Made by a program: the position numbers and the translations under genes. From Clostridium sp. (GTDB taxonomy: Bacteria; Bacillota; Clostridia; Lachnospirales; Lachnospiraceae), in NCBI GenBank assembly GCA_004554205.1, contig SFNH01000011.1, positions 1-30,088 on the forward strand: 30,088 nucleotides of DNA, given 5' to 3'. The notes under the pieces were generated by a model, which had not been told where the DNA came from, ran no database searches, and was given only the letters and a program-made list of their open reading frames with translations. Below, in pieces: positions 1 to 6,151 of this stretch (its first letter is position 1; every line of letters begins with the position of its first letter).

Positions 1-12
1 ATTTGTCCGCAC

Positions 13-30
13 AGAATTGTTTACAATTCT
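13..30. promoter_or_regulatory. palindrome upstream of the CoA-transferase gene
   Basis: AGAATTGT and ACAATTCT are perfect 8-bp inverted arms separated by TT, ending 30 bp before the start codon of the CoA-transferase gene. The right arm runs into TTTT. It could be an operator for a dimeric repressor, or an AT-rich terminator of a gene lying before the window. The stem contains only two G/C pairs, so an operator seems slightly more likely. No promoter could be defined because the window starts here. Confidence 0.35.
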
Positions 31-60
31 TTTATGTATTTTAAGAGAGGATGGTTTATA

Positions 61-1407
61 ATGGATTGCAAGGAACTGTACGCACAGAAGCTTATGACTG
101 CTGCGCAGGCTGCCGCTCTGGTCAAAAGCGGCGACTGGGTGGACTACGGCTGGGCTGTGAACACCCCTGTGGCCGTGGATGCCGAGCTGGCAAAGCGTCT
201 GCCGGAGCTGGAAGGGGTCAACTTCCGGGGCGGCATCCTGATGTGGGTGCCGGAGATCTTCCAGATCGACGACCCTGCTGCCCACATGACCTGGAACAGC
301 TGGCACATGGGCGGCATTGAACGCAAGGCCATTGCACAAGGTTTCTCCTTCTACTCCCCCATCCGCTACTCCGAGCTGCCCCGCTACTACCGCGAGAGCA
401 GCGACCCCGTGGATGTGGCAGTATTTCAGGTGACCCCCATGGACGAGCACGGCTACTTCAACTTCGGCCCCAGCGCTTCGCATCTGGGTGCTGTGTGCGA
501 AAAGGCCAAGAAGATCATCGTGGAGGTCAACACCAATATGCCGCGCTGCCTTGGCGGCATGGAGAACTGCGTACACGTTTCTCAGGTGACCGGCATTGTG
601 GAGGGCGCAAATCCCCCCATCGGCCAGATGGCCGCTGCTGGTGCCGCTACCGAGGTTGACCTGAAGGTAGCCAACCTCATCGTGCCGCAGATCCCCAATG
701 GTGCCTGCCTGCAGCTGGGCATCGGCGGTATGCCCAACGCCATCGGCGGGCTGATCGCACAGAGCGACCTGAAGGATCTGGGCGTGCACACCGAGATGTA
801 TGTGGATGCCTTTGTGGATATTGCCAAGGCCGGCAAGATCAACGGCAGCCGCAAGCAGTTGGACAAGGGCCGTCAGGTCTATGCCTTCGGTGCCGGCACT
901 CAGAAGATGTACGATTACCTGAACGATAACCCGGAGTGTATGTCTGCCCCGGTGGACTACACCAACGACATCCGCAGCATTTCCGCACTGGACAACTTTA
1001 TTTCCATCAACAATGCCGTGGATATCGACCTGTTTGGTCAGGTGAACGCCGAGAGCGCCGGTGTGAAGCACATTTCCGGCGCAGGCGGTCAGCTGGACTT
1101 CGTGCTGGGCGCATACCTTTCCAAGGGTGGCAAGAGCTTTATCTGCCTGTCCTCCACCTTCTTTAATAAAAAAACCGGCCAGCTGGAAAGCCGCATCCGT
1201 CCCACGCTGGAGAATGGCAGCATCGTTACCGACACCCGCGCCAACGTGCACTACCTGTGCACCGAGTATGGCTGCGTGAACCTAAAGGGCCTGACCTCCT
1301 GGGAAAAGGCCGAGGCTCTGATCAGCGTGGCACACCCGGACTTCCGCGAGGAGCTGATCCGCGAGGCTGAAAAGCTGCACATCTGGCGCAGAAGCAACAA
1401 AATTTAA
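61..1407 (+). CDS. but: butyryl-CoA:acetate CoA-transferase (But-type, acetyl-CoA hydrolase/transferase family)
   Basis: The 448-aa product should transfer CoA from butyryl-CoA to acetate, releasing butyrate and acetyl-CoA, the last step of butyrate formation in many gut Clostridia. The N-terminal SGDWVDYGW segment is what I associate with But enzymes as opposed to 4-hydroxybutyrate CoA-transferases. The CoA-binding loop GIGGMPNAIG lies at about residues 220-229, and HTEM places the expected catalytic glutamate at Glu245. The length fits Faecalibacterium/Roseburia But. I chose the ATG at 61, not the in-frame ATG at 34, because AAGAGAGG lies about 10 bases before it. The protein is cytosolic, and a palindrome at 13-30 may regulate the gene. 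A related acyl-CoA:acetate specificity cannot be excluded from sequence alone. Confidence 0.88.
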   Translation: MDCKELYAQKLMTAAQAAALVKSGDWVDYGWAVNTPVAVDAELAKRLPELEGVNFRGGILMWVPEIFQIDDPAAHMTWNSWHMGGIERKAIAQGFSFYSPIRYSELPRYYRESSDPVDVAVFQVTPMDEHGYFNFGPSASHLGAVCEKAKKIIVEVNTNMPRCLGGMENCVHVSQVTGIVEGANPPIGQMAAAGAATEVDLKVANLIVPQIPNGACLQLGIGGMPNAIGGLIAQSDLKDLGVHTEMYVDAFVDIAKAGKINGSRKQLDKGRQVYAFGAGTQKMYDYLNDNPECMSAPVDYTNDIRSISALDNFISINNAVDIDLFGQVNAESAGVKHISGAGGQLDFVLGAYLSKGGKSFICLSSTFFNKKTGQLESRIRPTLENGSIVTDTRANVHYLCTEYGCVNLKGLTSWEKAEALISVAHPDFREELIREAEKLHIWRRSNKI

Positions 1408-1455
1408 TAAGCGCTGCGGGTATTCCCGCTGCCCGCAGCAGGAATGGAGTTTGTC

Positions 1456-2718
1456 ATGATGGACAAAAAGCCGCATATCAAACCGTATCTCTATGGGATG
1501 CTCGCAGGGTTTGGTGCCATTGCATTGAGCATCATCTTCTTTTTCCTCATTTACCGCTTTGACGGCTTTGGCTCGGCTATCTCTACCCTGACCGGCATCC
1601 TGATGCCCTTTATCTACGGTGCTGTCATTGCCTATCTGCTCAAGCCTGTGTGCAATAGCATCGAAAACTTTCTGCGCCGGTTTATCCCGGAAAAGATGAA
1701 CGGTCTGATCAATGCGCTCTCCGTGGCGCTTACCATCCTGTTCGGGCTTTTGCTGGTGTATGCGCTGGTCATGATGATCGTACCGCAGCTCATTACCAGC
1801 GTGACTACCCTGTATTACACCGCGCAGGCCAACATTACAAAGTTCATGAACTGGGCAAACCATCTGGAGTTTATTGAGAATAACGAGCAGATCATGGAGC
1901 TGCTCAATTCGGCTTACGCTGCCCTGAATACCAATCTGGACACATGGAACACATGGCTCAAGAACACCCTGCTGCCCTCCATGCAGAACATTGTGAGCGG
2001 CGCAGCCATCGGTGTGCTGAACGTGGTGACGGTGGCCAAGAACCTGATCATCGGCATCATCGTGGCGGTGTATATGCTGGCCAGCCGCAAGCGGTTCGTG
2101 CAGCAGGGCAAGCTGGTGCTGCACAGCATCGTCCGCCCCCGCTGGGCGCAGCTGATCACCGAGGAAGTGAAGTACGCAGACAAAATGTTCGGCGGCTTTA
2201 TCAATGGCAAGATCATGGACTCTGCCATCATCGGCGTGCTGTGTTATATCGGCTGTCTGGTCTTTAAGTTCCCCAGTGCGCTGCTGGTATCGGTGATTAT
2301 CGGTGTGACCAATGTTATCCCCTTCTTCGGCCCCTTCATCGGTGCCGTTCCGGCCACGCTGCTCATCCTGATCCAGAACCCCATCAAGGCGCTGTGGTTC
2401 GTGCTGTTCGTGCTGGTTTTGCAGCAGCTGGACGGCAACATCATCGGACCCAAAATTCTGGGCAACACCACCGGCCTTTCCAGCTTCTGGGTGCTGTTCG
2501 CCATCCTGCTGTTTGGCGGCCTGTGGGGCTTTGTAGGCATGATCGTGGGTGTGCCGCTGTTCGCCGTTATCTACGACGTCATCAAAAAGCTGGTCATCCA
2601 CGGCTTGCAGCGCCATCAGGAGCTGACCCTGCTGAACAGCTATCACGACCAGTTCGGCGACCCTGCAGACGATGCAGCCGCACAGCCTGCTGCACCGCAA
2701 CCTGCTGAAAACCAGTAA
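1456..2718 (+). CDS. AI-2E family transporter (PerM/YdiK-like membrane protein)
   Basis: This polytopic membrane protein has about 420 aa. The family was named for AI-2 export, but members have varied or unknown substrates, including sodium/proton antiport. Visible hydrophobic segments include residues near the N-terminus (GMLAGFGAIALSIIFFFL), the SALLVSVIIGVTNVIPFFGP region, and several C-terminal helices around GNIIGPKILG. The GVTNVIPFFGPFIGAVPA and DGNIIGPKILG motifs are characteristic of the family. The middle third (about residues 120-200) is hydrophilic, as usual. The start is uncertain: ATG occurs at 1444, 1456 and 1459. GGAG at 1446-1449 favours 1456 or 1459, whereas 1444 would have no spacing. 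The tail is Ala/Pro/Gln-rich. It lies 48 bp after but on the same strand, so co-transcription is possible, and a terminator follows. Confidence 0.85.
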   Translation: MMDKKPHIKPYLYGMLAGFGAIALSIIFFFLIYRFDGFGSAISTLTGILMPFIYGAVIAYLLKPVCNSIENFLRRFIPEKMNGLINALSVALTILFGLLLVYALVMMIVPQLITSVTTLYYTAQANITKFMNWANHLEFIENNEQIMELLNSAYAALNTNLDTWNTWLKNTLLPSMQNIVSGAAIGVLNVVTVAKNLIIGIIVAVYMLASRKRFVQQGKLVLHSIVRPRWAQLITEEVKYADKMFGGFINGKIMDSAIIGVLCYIGCLVFKFPSALLVSVIIGVTNVIPFFGPFIGAVPATLLILIQNPIKALWFVLFVLVLQQLDGNIIGPKILGNTTGLSSFWVLFAILLFGGLWGFVGMIVGVPLFAVIYDVIKKLVIHGLQRHQELTLLNSYHDQFGDPADDAAAQPAAPQPAENQ

Positions 2719-2728
2719 ACCTTCCCTG

Positions 2729-2764
2729 CCCCGCATCAGAACACTTCCGATGCGGGGTATTTTT
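2729..2764 (+). terminator. intrinsic terminator after the AI-2E transporter gene
   Basis: CCCCGCATC (2729-2737) pairs perfectly with GATGCGGGG (2749-2757) across an 11-nt loop and is followed by TATTTTT. It lies 11 bp after the transporter stop codon and separates the but region from the small-gene cassette. Confidence 0.85.
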
Positions 2765-2783
2765 AATCATATTACAAATTATA

Positions 2784-2795
2784 AATCGGAATTTG
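2784..2795 (+). repeat. 12-bp leader repeat, copy 1 (second copy 5005-5016)
   Basis: AATCGGAATTTG occurs here, just before the ribosome binding site of the DUF3784-type gene, and again at 5005-5016, just before the ribosome binding site of the 109-aa gene. Both copies sit 14-17 bp before their start codons. The sequence may be a remnant of shared gene-cassette leaders. Confidence 0.45.
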
Positions 2796-2812
2796 TGAAG
2801 GAGGAACATACT

Positions 2813-3170
2813 ATGAATATAGGGTTTTGGCTATGTGGAGTTTTGGTTATTCCATTTGTGATTATAGGAGTGTTATTTGCAATATTTAAAGAAAAAGCGG
2901 CTAAATTTTAAAGAAAAAGCGGCTAAATTTGTTTCGGGATTTAATTCATTACCGAAAGAAGAACAGGCATTGTATGATAAAGCTCATATTTCTCGTGATA
3001 TAAAAAATCAGTGTTTTACATGGGCTGGCATAATGTTAGTAGGAGCAGTGTTGTCTTATTTTTTAACACCATATATGGCTATTCCGGCTTTTATTATTTG
3101 GCTCGTTTTATTTTTCAAAGAGGTTCACTTTGACACGCACAAAGCATTTGAAAAATATTTATTAAAATAA
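2813..3170 (+). pseudogene. DUF3784-like small membrane protein, frame broken by a 22-bp tandem duplication
   Basis: Translation starts at ATG 2813 behind a strong AAGGAGGA site and gives a 32-aa hydrophobic peptide that stops at 2911. The rest lies in another frame, visible from 2877 to 3170. A perfect 22-bp tandem duplication (2887-2908 and 2909-2930) explains this: removing one copy joins the frames exactly into 111 aa. The restored protein would have an N-terminal helix (about residues 4-25), a GFNSLPKEEQALYDK segment resembling the conserved region of DUF3784 proteins, and two further helices (about 65-100). The family's function is unknown. The gene is AT-rich compared with its neighbours. 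As written, only the 32-aa peptide is made, unless the repeat number varies between cells or the duplication is an assembly error. Confidence 0.65.
2887..2930 (+). repeat. perfect 22-bp tandem duplication
   Basis: The unit starts TAAAGAAAAAGC and ends GGCTAAATTT. Two identical copies abut at 2908/2909. Because 22 is not a multiple of three, the duplication shifts the frame of the surrounding membrane-protein gene and creates an in-frame TAA at 2909-2911. Confidence 0.95.
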
Positions 3171-3181
3171 CTTCCAGTTTA
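3169..3181 (+). repeat. 13-bp leader repeat, copy 1 (second copy 5368-5380)
   Basis: AACTTCCAGTTTA occurs here in front of the small membrane-protein gene, overlapping the end of the DUF3784-type frame. It occurs again at 5368-5380 in front of the yolD-like gene. Both copies lie about 20-23 bp before the respective start codons. Confidence 0.5.
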
Positions 3182-3203
3182 ACGAACAGGAGATGATGAT
3201 CGC

Positions 3204-3413
3204 ATGAGAATTCTATATGAACTATCTTGGCTATGGGAAACGCTGGGCATTGCACTTGTGGCTGCGGCTGTCTGCATGGCTTGCGCCGCGCTGATTGGCA
3301 AGGCGGCGAAAAAGAAGCTCAGTAAAATAATGTTGGCAGTCATAGGGGCTGCGGCCTTTGTGGGCGCGATTCTGGCGGTCATCCTGATCGCCCAGACACC
3401 GATGCCCCTTTGA
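3204..3413 (+). CDS. small two-helix membrane protein, function unknown
   Basis: This is a 69-aa protein that I do not recognise. It starts at ATG 3204, with AGGAG at about 3188-3192. Residues 10-32 form one hydrophobic helix rich in Ala and Cys. A basic KAAKKKLSK loop follows, and residues 42-64 form a second helix. The short tail ends in PMPL. It lies 33 bp after the broken DUF3784-type gene and 71 bp before the polymerase gene on the same strand, so it probably belongs to the same transcript. Small membrane proteins like this often sit beside polymerase/YolD cassettes in Firmicutes, but I cannot assign a role. Confidence 0.6.
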   Translation: MRILYELSWLWETLGIALVAAAVCMACAALIGKAAKKKLSKIMLAVIGAAAFVGAILAVILIAQTPMPL

Positions 3414-3484
3414 TAGGACGGAGAACCTGATGGGCAGAGCATAGCTCCTGCTTTTATACATCACGGGAAGGAGGACAGCCGAAA

Positions 3485-4993
3485 ATGAAAGACAGAACCT
3501 ACATTGCAATCGACCTGAAATCCTTCTACGCCTCCGTGGAGTGCCGGGAGCGCGGCTTAGATCCTCTGGACACAAACCTCGTGGTAGCAGACGAAAGCCG
3601 GACGGACAAGACCATCTGCCTTGCCGTTACTCCCTCTCTCAAGAGCTACGGTATCTCCGGACGCGGACGGCTATTTGAAGTTAAGCAGCGGGTGAAAGAA
3701 GCGAATGTCGGGCGGCAGCTTAACGCGCCGGGACGCAGGCTGGGCGGCACATCGCACTTCTTCTCGGAGCTGCAAGCAAACCCGTCTCTGGCCATTGACT
3801 TCATCATTGCGCCGCCTCGGATGGCGTACTACATGGAGTACAGCACCCGCATCTATCAGGTCTATCTCAAGTACATTGCGCCGGAGGACATCGTTGTCTA
3901 CTCCATCGACGAGGTGTTCCTGGATGTGACGGACTACCTGACCACCTACCAGCTCTCGGCCCATGACCTCGCCATGAAGATCATCCTCGATGTGCTGGAA
4001 ACAACCGGCATCACAGCAACCGCCGGAATCGGCACGAATCTTTTCCTCTGCAAAGTGGCAATGGATATTGTGGCGAAACACATCCCCGCCGACAAGAACG
4101 GCGTCCGCATTGCAGAGCTGGATGAGATGAAGTTCCGGCGCGAGCTTTGGGCGCACCAGCCCCTCACGGATTTCTGGCGCGTGGGTCGGAGCATTGCGAA
4201 AAAACTTGAGCAGAATGGGATGTTCACCATGGGCGATGTTGCCCTCTGTTCCGAGCGGAACGAGGACTTGCTTTATAAGCTGTTCGGAAAGAACGCAGAA
4301 CTGCTCATTGACCATGCCTGGGGCTGGGAGCCTACGACCATTGCGGCAATCAAGGCATACCGTCCCAGCTCCAACAGCCTCAGCTCCGGTCAGGTATTGC
4401 ACTGTCCCTACGAGCCGCAGAAGGCGAAGCTGGTTGTCCGGGAAATGACGGACTTACTGGTGCTGGACTTGGTGGACAAGGGGCTTGTCACCGATCAGAT
4501 GGTTCTCACAGTCGGCTACGACATTGAGAACCTGACCGATCCGGCACGACGGGCAAAGTACCACGGTGCGGTGGAGAAGGATGCCTACGGTCGGGAGATT
4601 CCCAAACAGGCCCACGGCTCTATCAACCTCGACGGTCACACATCCTCTACCCGCAAAATAATGTGTGCTGTGTCAGAACTCTTCGACCGGATCGTGGACA
4701 AGAATCTGCTTGTCCGCCGTATGTATGTTGTAGCAAATCATGTCCTGCCGGAAGCGGACGCGCCGAAGAAAAACGGCGGTGCTGTCCAGCTTGACCTTTT
4801 CACTGACTATGCTGCCGAAGAGGAAAAGCAGAAAGCCGAGGACGCCGCTTTGGAGCGTGAGCGGAAAATACAAGCCGCCACGCTTGCGATTAAAAAGAAG
4901 TATGGAAAGAACGCCATCCTCAAGGCGATGAATCTGGAAGAAGGCGCAACTGCGAAAGACCGTAATGCGCAAATCGGCGGGCATAAGGCATAA
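3485..4993 (+). CDS. Y-family DNA polymerase (ImpB/MucB/SamB, UvrX-like)
   Basis: The 502-aa product is an error-prone translesion DNA polymerase of the Firmicutes UvrX/DinP type. The first catalytic aspartate is Asp10 in the IDLKSFYASVE motif, and the second acidic pair is Asp142-Glu143 in YSIDEVFLD. A helix-hairpin-helix region follows around the TATAGIGTNLFLCKVAMD segment. The little-finger domain occupies roughly residues 300-420. QLDLF at 435-439 matches the bacterial sliding-clamp-binding motif. The C-terminal 60 residues are charged and probably coiled. The ATG at 3485 follows GGAAGGAGGA. No GAACnnnnGTTC-type LexA box was found upstream, although such genes are often SOS-controlled. 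Downstream lie a 109-aa protein and a YolD-like protein, a usual partner. Confidence 0.93.
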   Translation: MKDRTYIAIDLKSFYASVECRERGLDPLDTNLVVADESRTDKTICLAVTPSLKSYGISGRGRLFEVKQRVKEANVGRQLNAPGRRLGGTSHFFSELQANPSLAIDFIIAPPRMAYYMEYSTRIYQVYLKYIAPEDIVVYSIDEVFLDVTDYLTTYQLSAHDLAMKIILDVLETTGITATAGIGTNLFLCKVAMDIVAKHIPADKNGVRIAELDEMKFRRELWAHQPLTDFWRVGRSIAKKLEQNGMFTMGDVALCSERNEDLLYKLFGKNAELLIDHAWGWEPTTIAAIKAYRPSSNSLSSGQVLHCPYEPQKAKLVVREMTDLLVLDLVDKGLVTDQMVLTVGYDIENLTDPARRAKYHGAVEKDAYGREIPKQAHGSINLDGHTSSTRKIMCAVSELFDRIVDKNLLVRRMYVVANHVLPEADAPKKNGGAVQLDLFTDYAAEEEKQKAEDAALERERKIQAATLAIKKKYGKNAILKAMNLEEGATAKDRNAQIGGHKA

Positions 4994-5004
4994 AGGATCA
5001 AACT

Positions 5005-5016
5005 AATCGGAATTTG
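5005..5016 (+). repeat. 12-bp leader repeat, copy 2
   Basis: AATCGGAATTTG, identical to 2784-2795. It directly precedes the CGGAGGTGATC ribosome binding site of the 109-aa gene. Confidence 0.45.
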
Positions 5017-5030
5017 CGGAGGTGATCTAC

Positions 5031-5360
5031 ATGGCAAAACACGAGTTTGGAATTATGATGGATGCTCCTCAGCAGGGCAAGCGATATGACGAGTATGAGC
5101 CGTGGAAATATGCCTGTATTTCTGTTGATGACGCCTATTTGGAAGGCGTTGTCGAAAGGCTTACATCCATTGACTTCTATTGGCATACACTTTCCGTCAA
5201 AGGCGAAGGACTTGCATACTGTGGAGTTACACTTATTCCACCTTGTTCGCTAAAGGCATTTATTGATGTCATTGCAGATAATTCTGAACTATCCGAACTG
5301 AAAAAGCTGTTAGAAAAGGCATTAAGCAATAACAAGTGGGTAATTCATTACGGACTCTGA
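5031..5360 (+). CDS. conserved small cytosolic protein of the polymerase/YolD cassette, function unknown
   Basis: This 109-aa protein has no signal peptide or membrane segment. It begins MAKHEFGIM and contains an acidic, aromatic stretch (YDEYEPWKYACISVDDAY), a DFYWHTL motif and an LAYCGVTLIPP segment, and it ends in a Leu/Glu-rich helix. I chose ATG 5031 over the in-frame GTG at 5022 because GGAGGTGATC ends about 7 bases upstream of it. Similar small proteins commonly lie between Y-family polymerase and YolD genes in gut Clostridia, which suggests a linked role. No catalytic motif is evident. It lies 37 bp after the polymerase gene and 40 bp before the yolD-like gene. Confidence 0.75.
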   Translation: MAKHEFGIMMDAPQQGKRYDEYEPWKYACISVDDAYLEGVVERLTSIDFYWHTLSVKGEGLAYCGVTLIPPCSLKAFIDVIADNSELSELKKLLEKALSNNKWVIHYGL

Positions 5361-5367
5361 TAGAGAC

Positions 5368-5380
5368 AACTTCCAGTTTA
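5368..5380 (+). repeat. 13-bp leader repeat, copy 2
   Basis: AACTTCCAGTTTA, identical to 3169-3181. It is followed by an AAGAGGTGAGG ribosome binding site and the yolD-like start codon. Confidence 0.5.
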
Positions 5381-5400
5381 TCTAAGAGGTGAGGTGCAGA

Positions 5401-5808
5401 ATGCGTATGAACAATAGGTACGACGAGATTATGGGGCTCCCTCACCACGTCTCCAAGACGCGGCCGCAGATGCCCATGTCAGATCGAGCGGCGCAGTTTG
5501 CTCCCTTCGCCGCCCTCACGGGCTACGACTCCGCCATCAAGGAAACCGGGCGTCTGACCGACGAAAGGATTGAGCTTGACGAGGAAGCGCTGACTGCATT
5601 GGACAGGAAGTATCAGCTTCTCATAGAGGCCCTCGATGATGCACCGGAAGTCACCATCATCTACTTCCAGCCCGATGAGCGGAAGGCGGGCGGCCAATAT
5701 GTATCCGCAACCGGCACGGTCAAAAAGGTCGATACTTTTGGCCGGCGAATCCTCCTGCAGGACGGCACAAGGATTCCGCTGGACAGCGTCTATGACCTGC
5801 GCTTTTAG
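5401..5808 (+). CDS. YolD-like family protein
   Basis: The 135-aa protein resembles the YolD-like family, which is typically encoded with UvrX-type Y-family polymerases and is thought to be a functional counterpart of UmuD. The segment from about residue 25 to 75 (SDRAAQFAPFAALTGYDSAI, then an acidic helix) is the recognisable part. The C-terminal half is beta-rich, with FQPDERKAGG and TGTVKKVDTFGRRI segments, resembling a small SH3-like or WYL-like fold. I chose ATG 5401 (MRMNNRYDEI), which follows AAGAGGTGAGG, over an upstream in-frame start at 5389 that would overlap the ribosome binding site. It is the last gene of the cassette, and a hairpin begins 46 bp after the stop. Confidence 0.85.
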   Translation: MRMNNRYDEIMGLPHHVSKTRPQMPMSDRAAQFAPFAALTGYDSAIKETGRLTDERIELDEEALTALDRKYQLLIEALDDAPEVTIIYFQPDERKAGGQYVSATGTVKKVDTFGRRILLQDGTRIPLDSVYDLRF

Positions 5809-5854
5809 CTTTGGTAATCACGGTGCAGTCGTAAAAGATCCCCATAATTGGAAG

Positions 5855-6118
5855 ATGGCCGAAATGCGTTTTCGCATTTCGGCCATACAGCGTGTCAAAA
5901 AGCCTCGCAGAGTTTGCCGCCCGCAGACGGCAAAGAAATATAATCATTTTCTCTCGCGACATGTGCGTGAGAGAAAATACAGCTCGGGCTGCCAGTGTGG
6001 AATTTGTCCGTCATAGACGGACAAATTATGCGCGCAGCAGACCGCAAGCCTTTTGTCGGAAAAAACCGGAGGGTTTTTCGACAGTCGCAAAAGCGCCGTA
6101 TTGCTACGACGCTTTTGC
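5855..6118. repeat. cluster of six consecutive stem-loops in a convergent gene-free gap
   Basis: The gap 5809-6151 contains no credible gene. It holds six inverted repeats in a row. H1 is 5855-5886, with a perfect 14-bp stem and TTTT loop. H2 is 5913-5934 (TTTGCCG/CGGCAAA). H3 is 5946-5978, with 10-bp arms. H4 is 6001-6027, with 12 bp and a 3-nt loop. H5 is 6055-6082, an imperfect A-rich/T-rich stem. H6 is 6087-6118, with 14-bp arms and one mismatch. The phrase CAGTCG(T/C)AAAAG occurs near both ends (5826-5837 and 6082-6093). Part of the cluster probably terminates transcription from both sides. The number of hairpins is more than termination needs. Confidence 0.8.
6055..6118 (-). terminator. 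probable terminator region of the surface operon
   Basis: Read on the minus strand, the 14-bp arms of H6 (6118-6087) begin 34 bp after the stop of the 985-aa surface-protein gene. AAAAACC-CTCC-GGTTTTTT in H5 follows and looks like an A-tract/U-tract intrinsic terminator. H5 has few G/C pairs, so its efficiency is uncertain. Confidence 0.5.
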
Positions 6119-6151
6119 TTTGCCGGGGAAAGGGGGTAGGGGTATATTCCG

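Noticed and set aside
1282..2736. 484-aa open frame on the minus strand
   Set aside because: It lies opposite the CoA-transferase end and the clear AI-2E transporter gene, and its His/Gln/Asp-rich composition is typical of an antisense shadow.
2760..3484. LexA/SOS box upstream of the Y-family polymerase
   Set aside because: Several GAAC words occur, but none is followed by GTTC at the required spacing.
5855..6118. CRISPR array
   Set aside because: The inverted repeats differ in sequence from each other and have no equal-length spacers.
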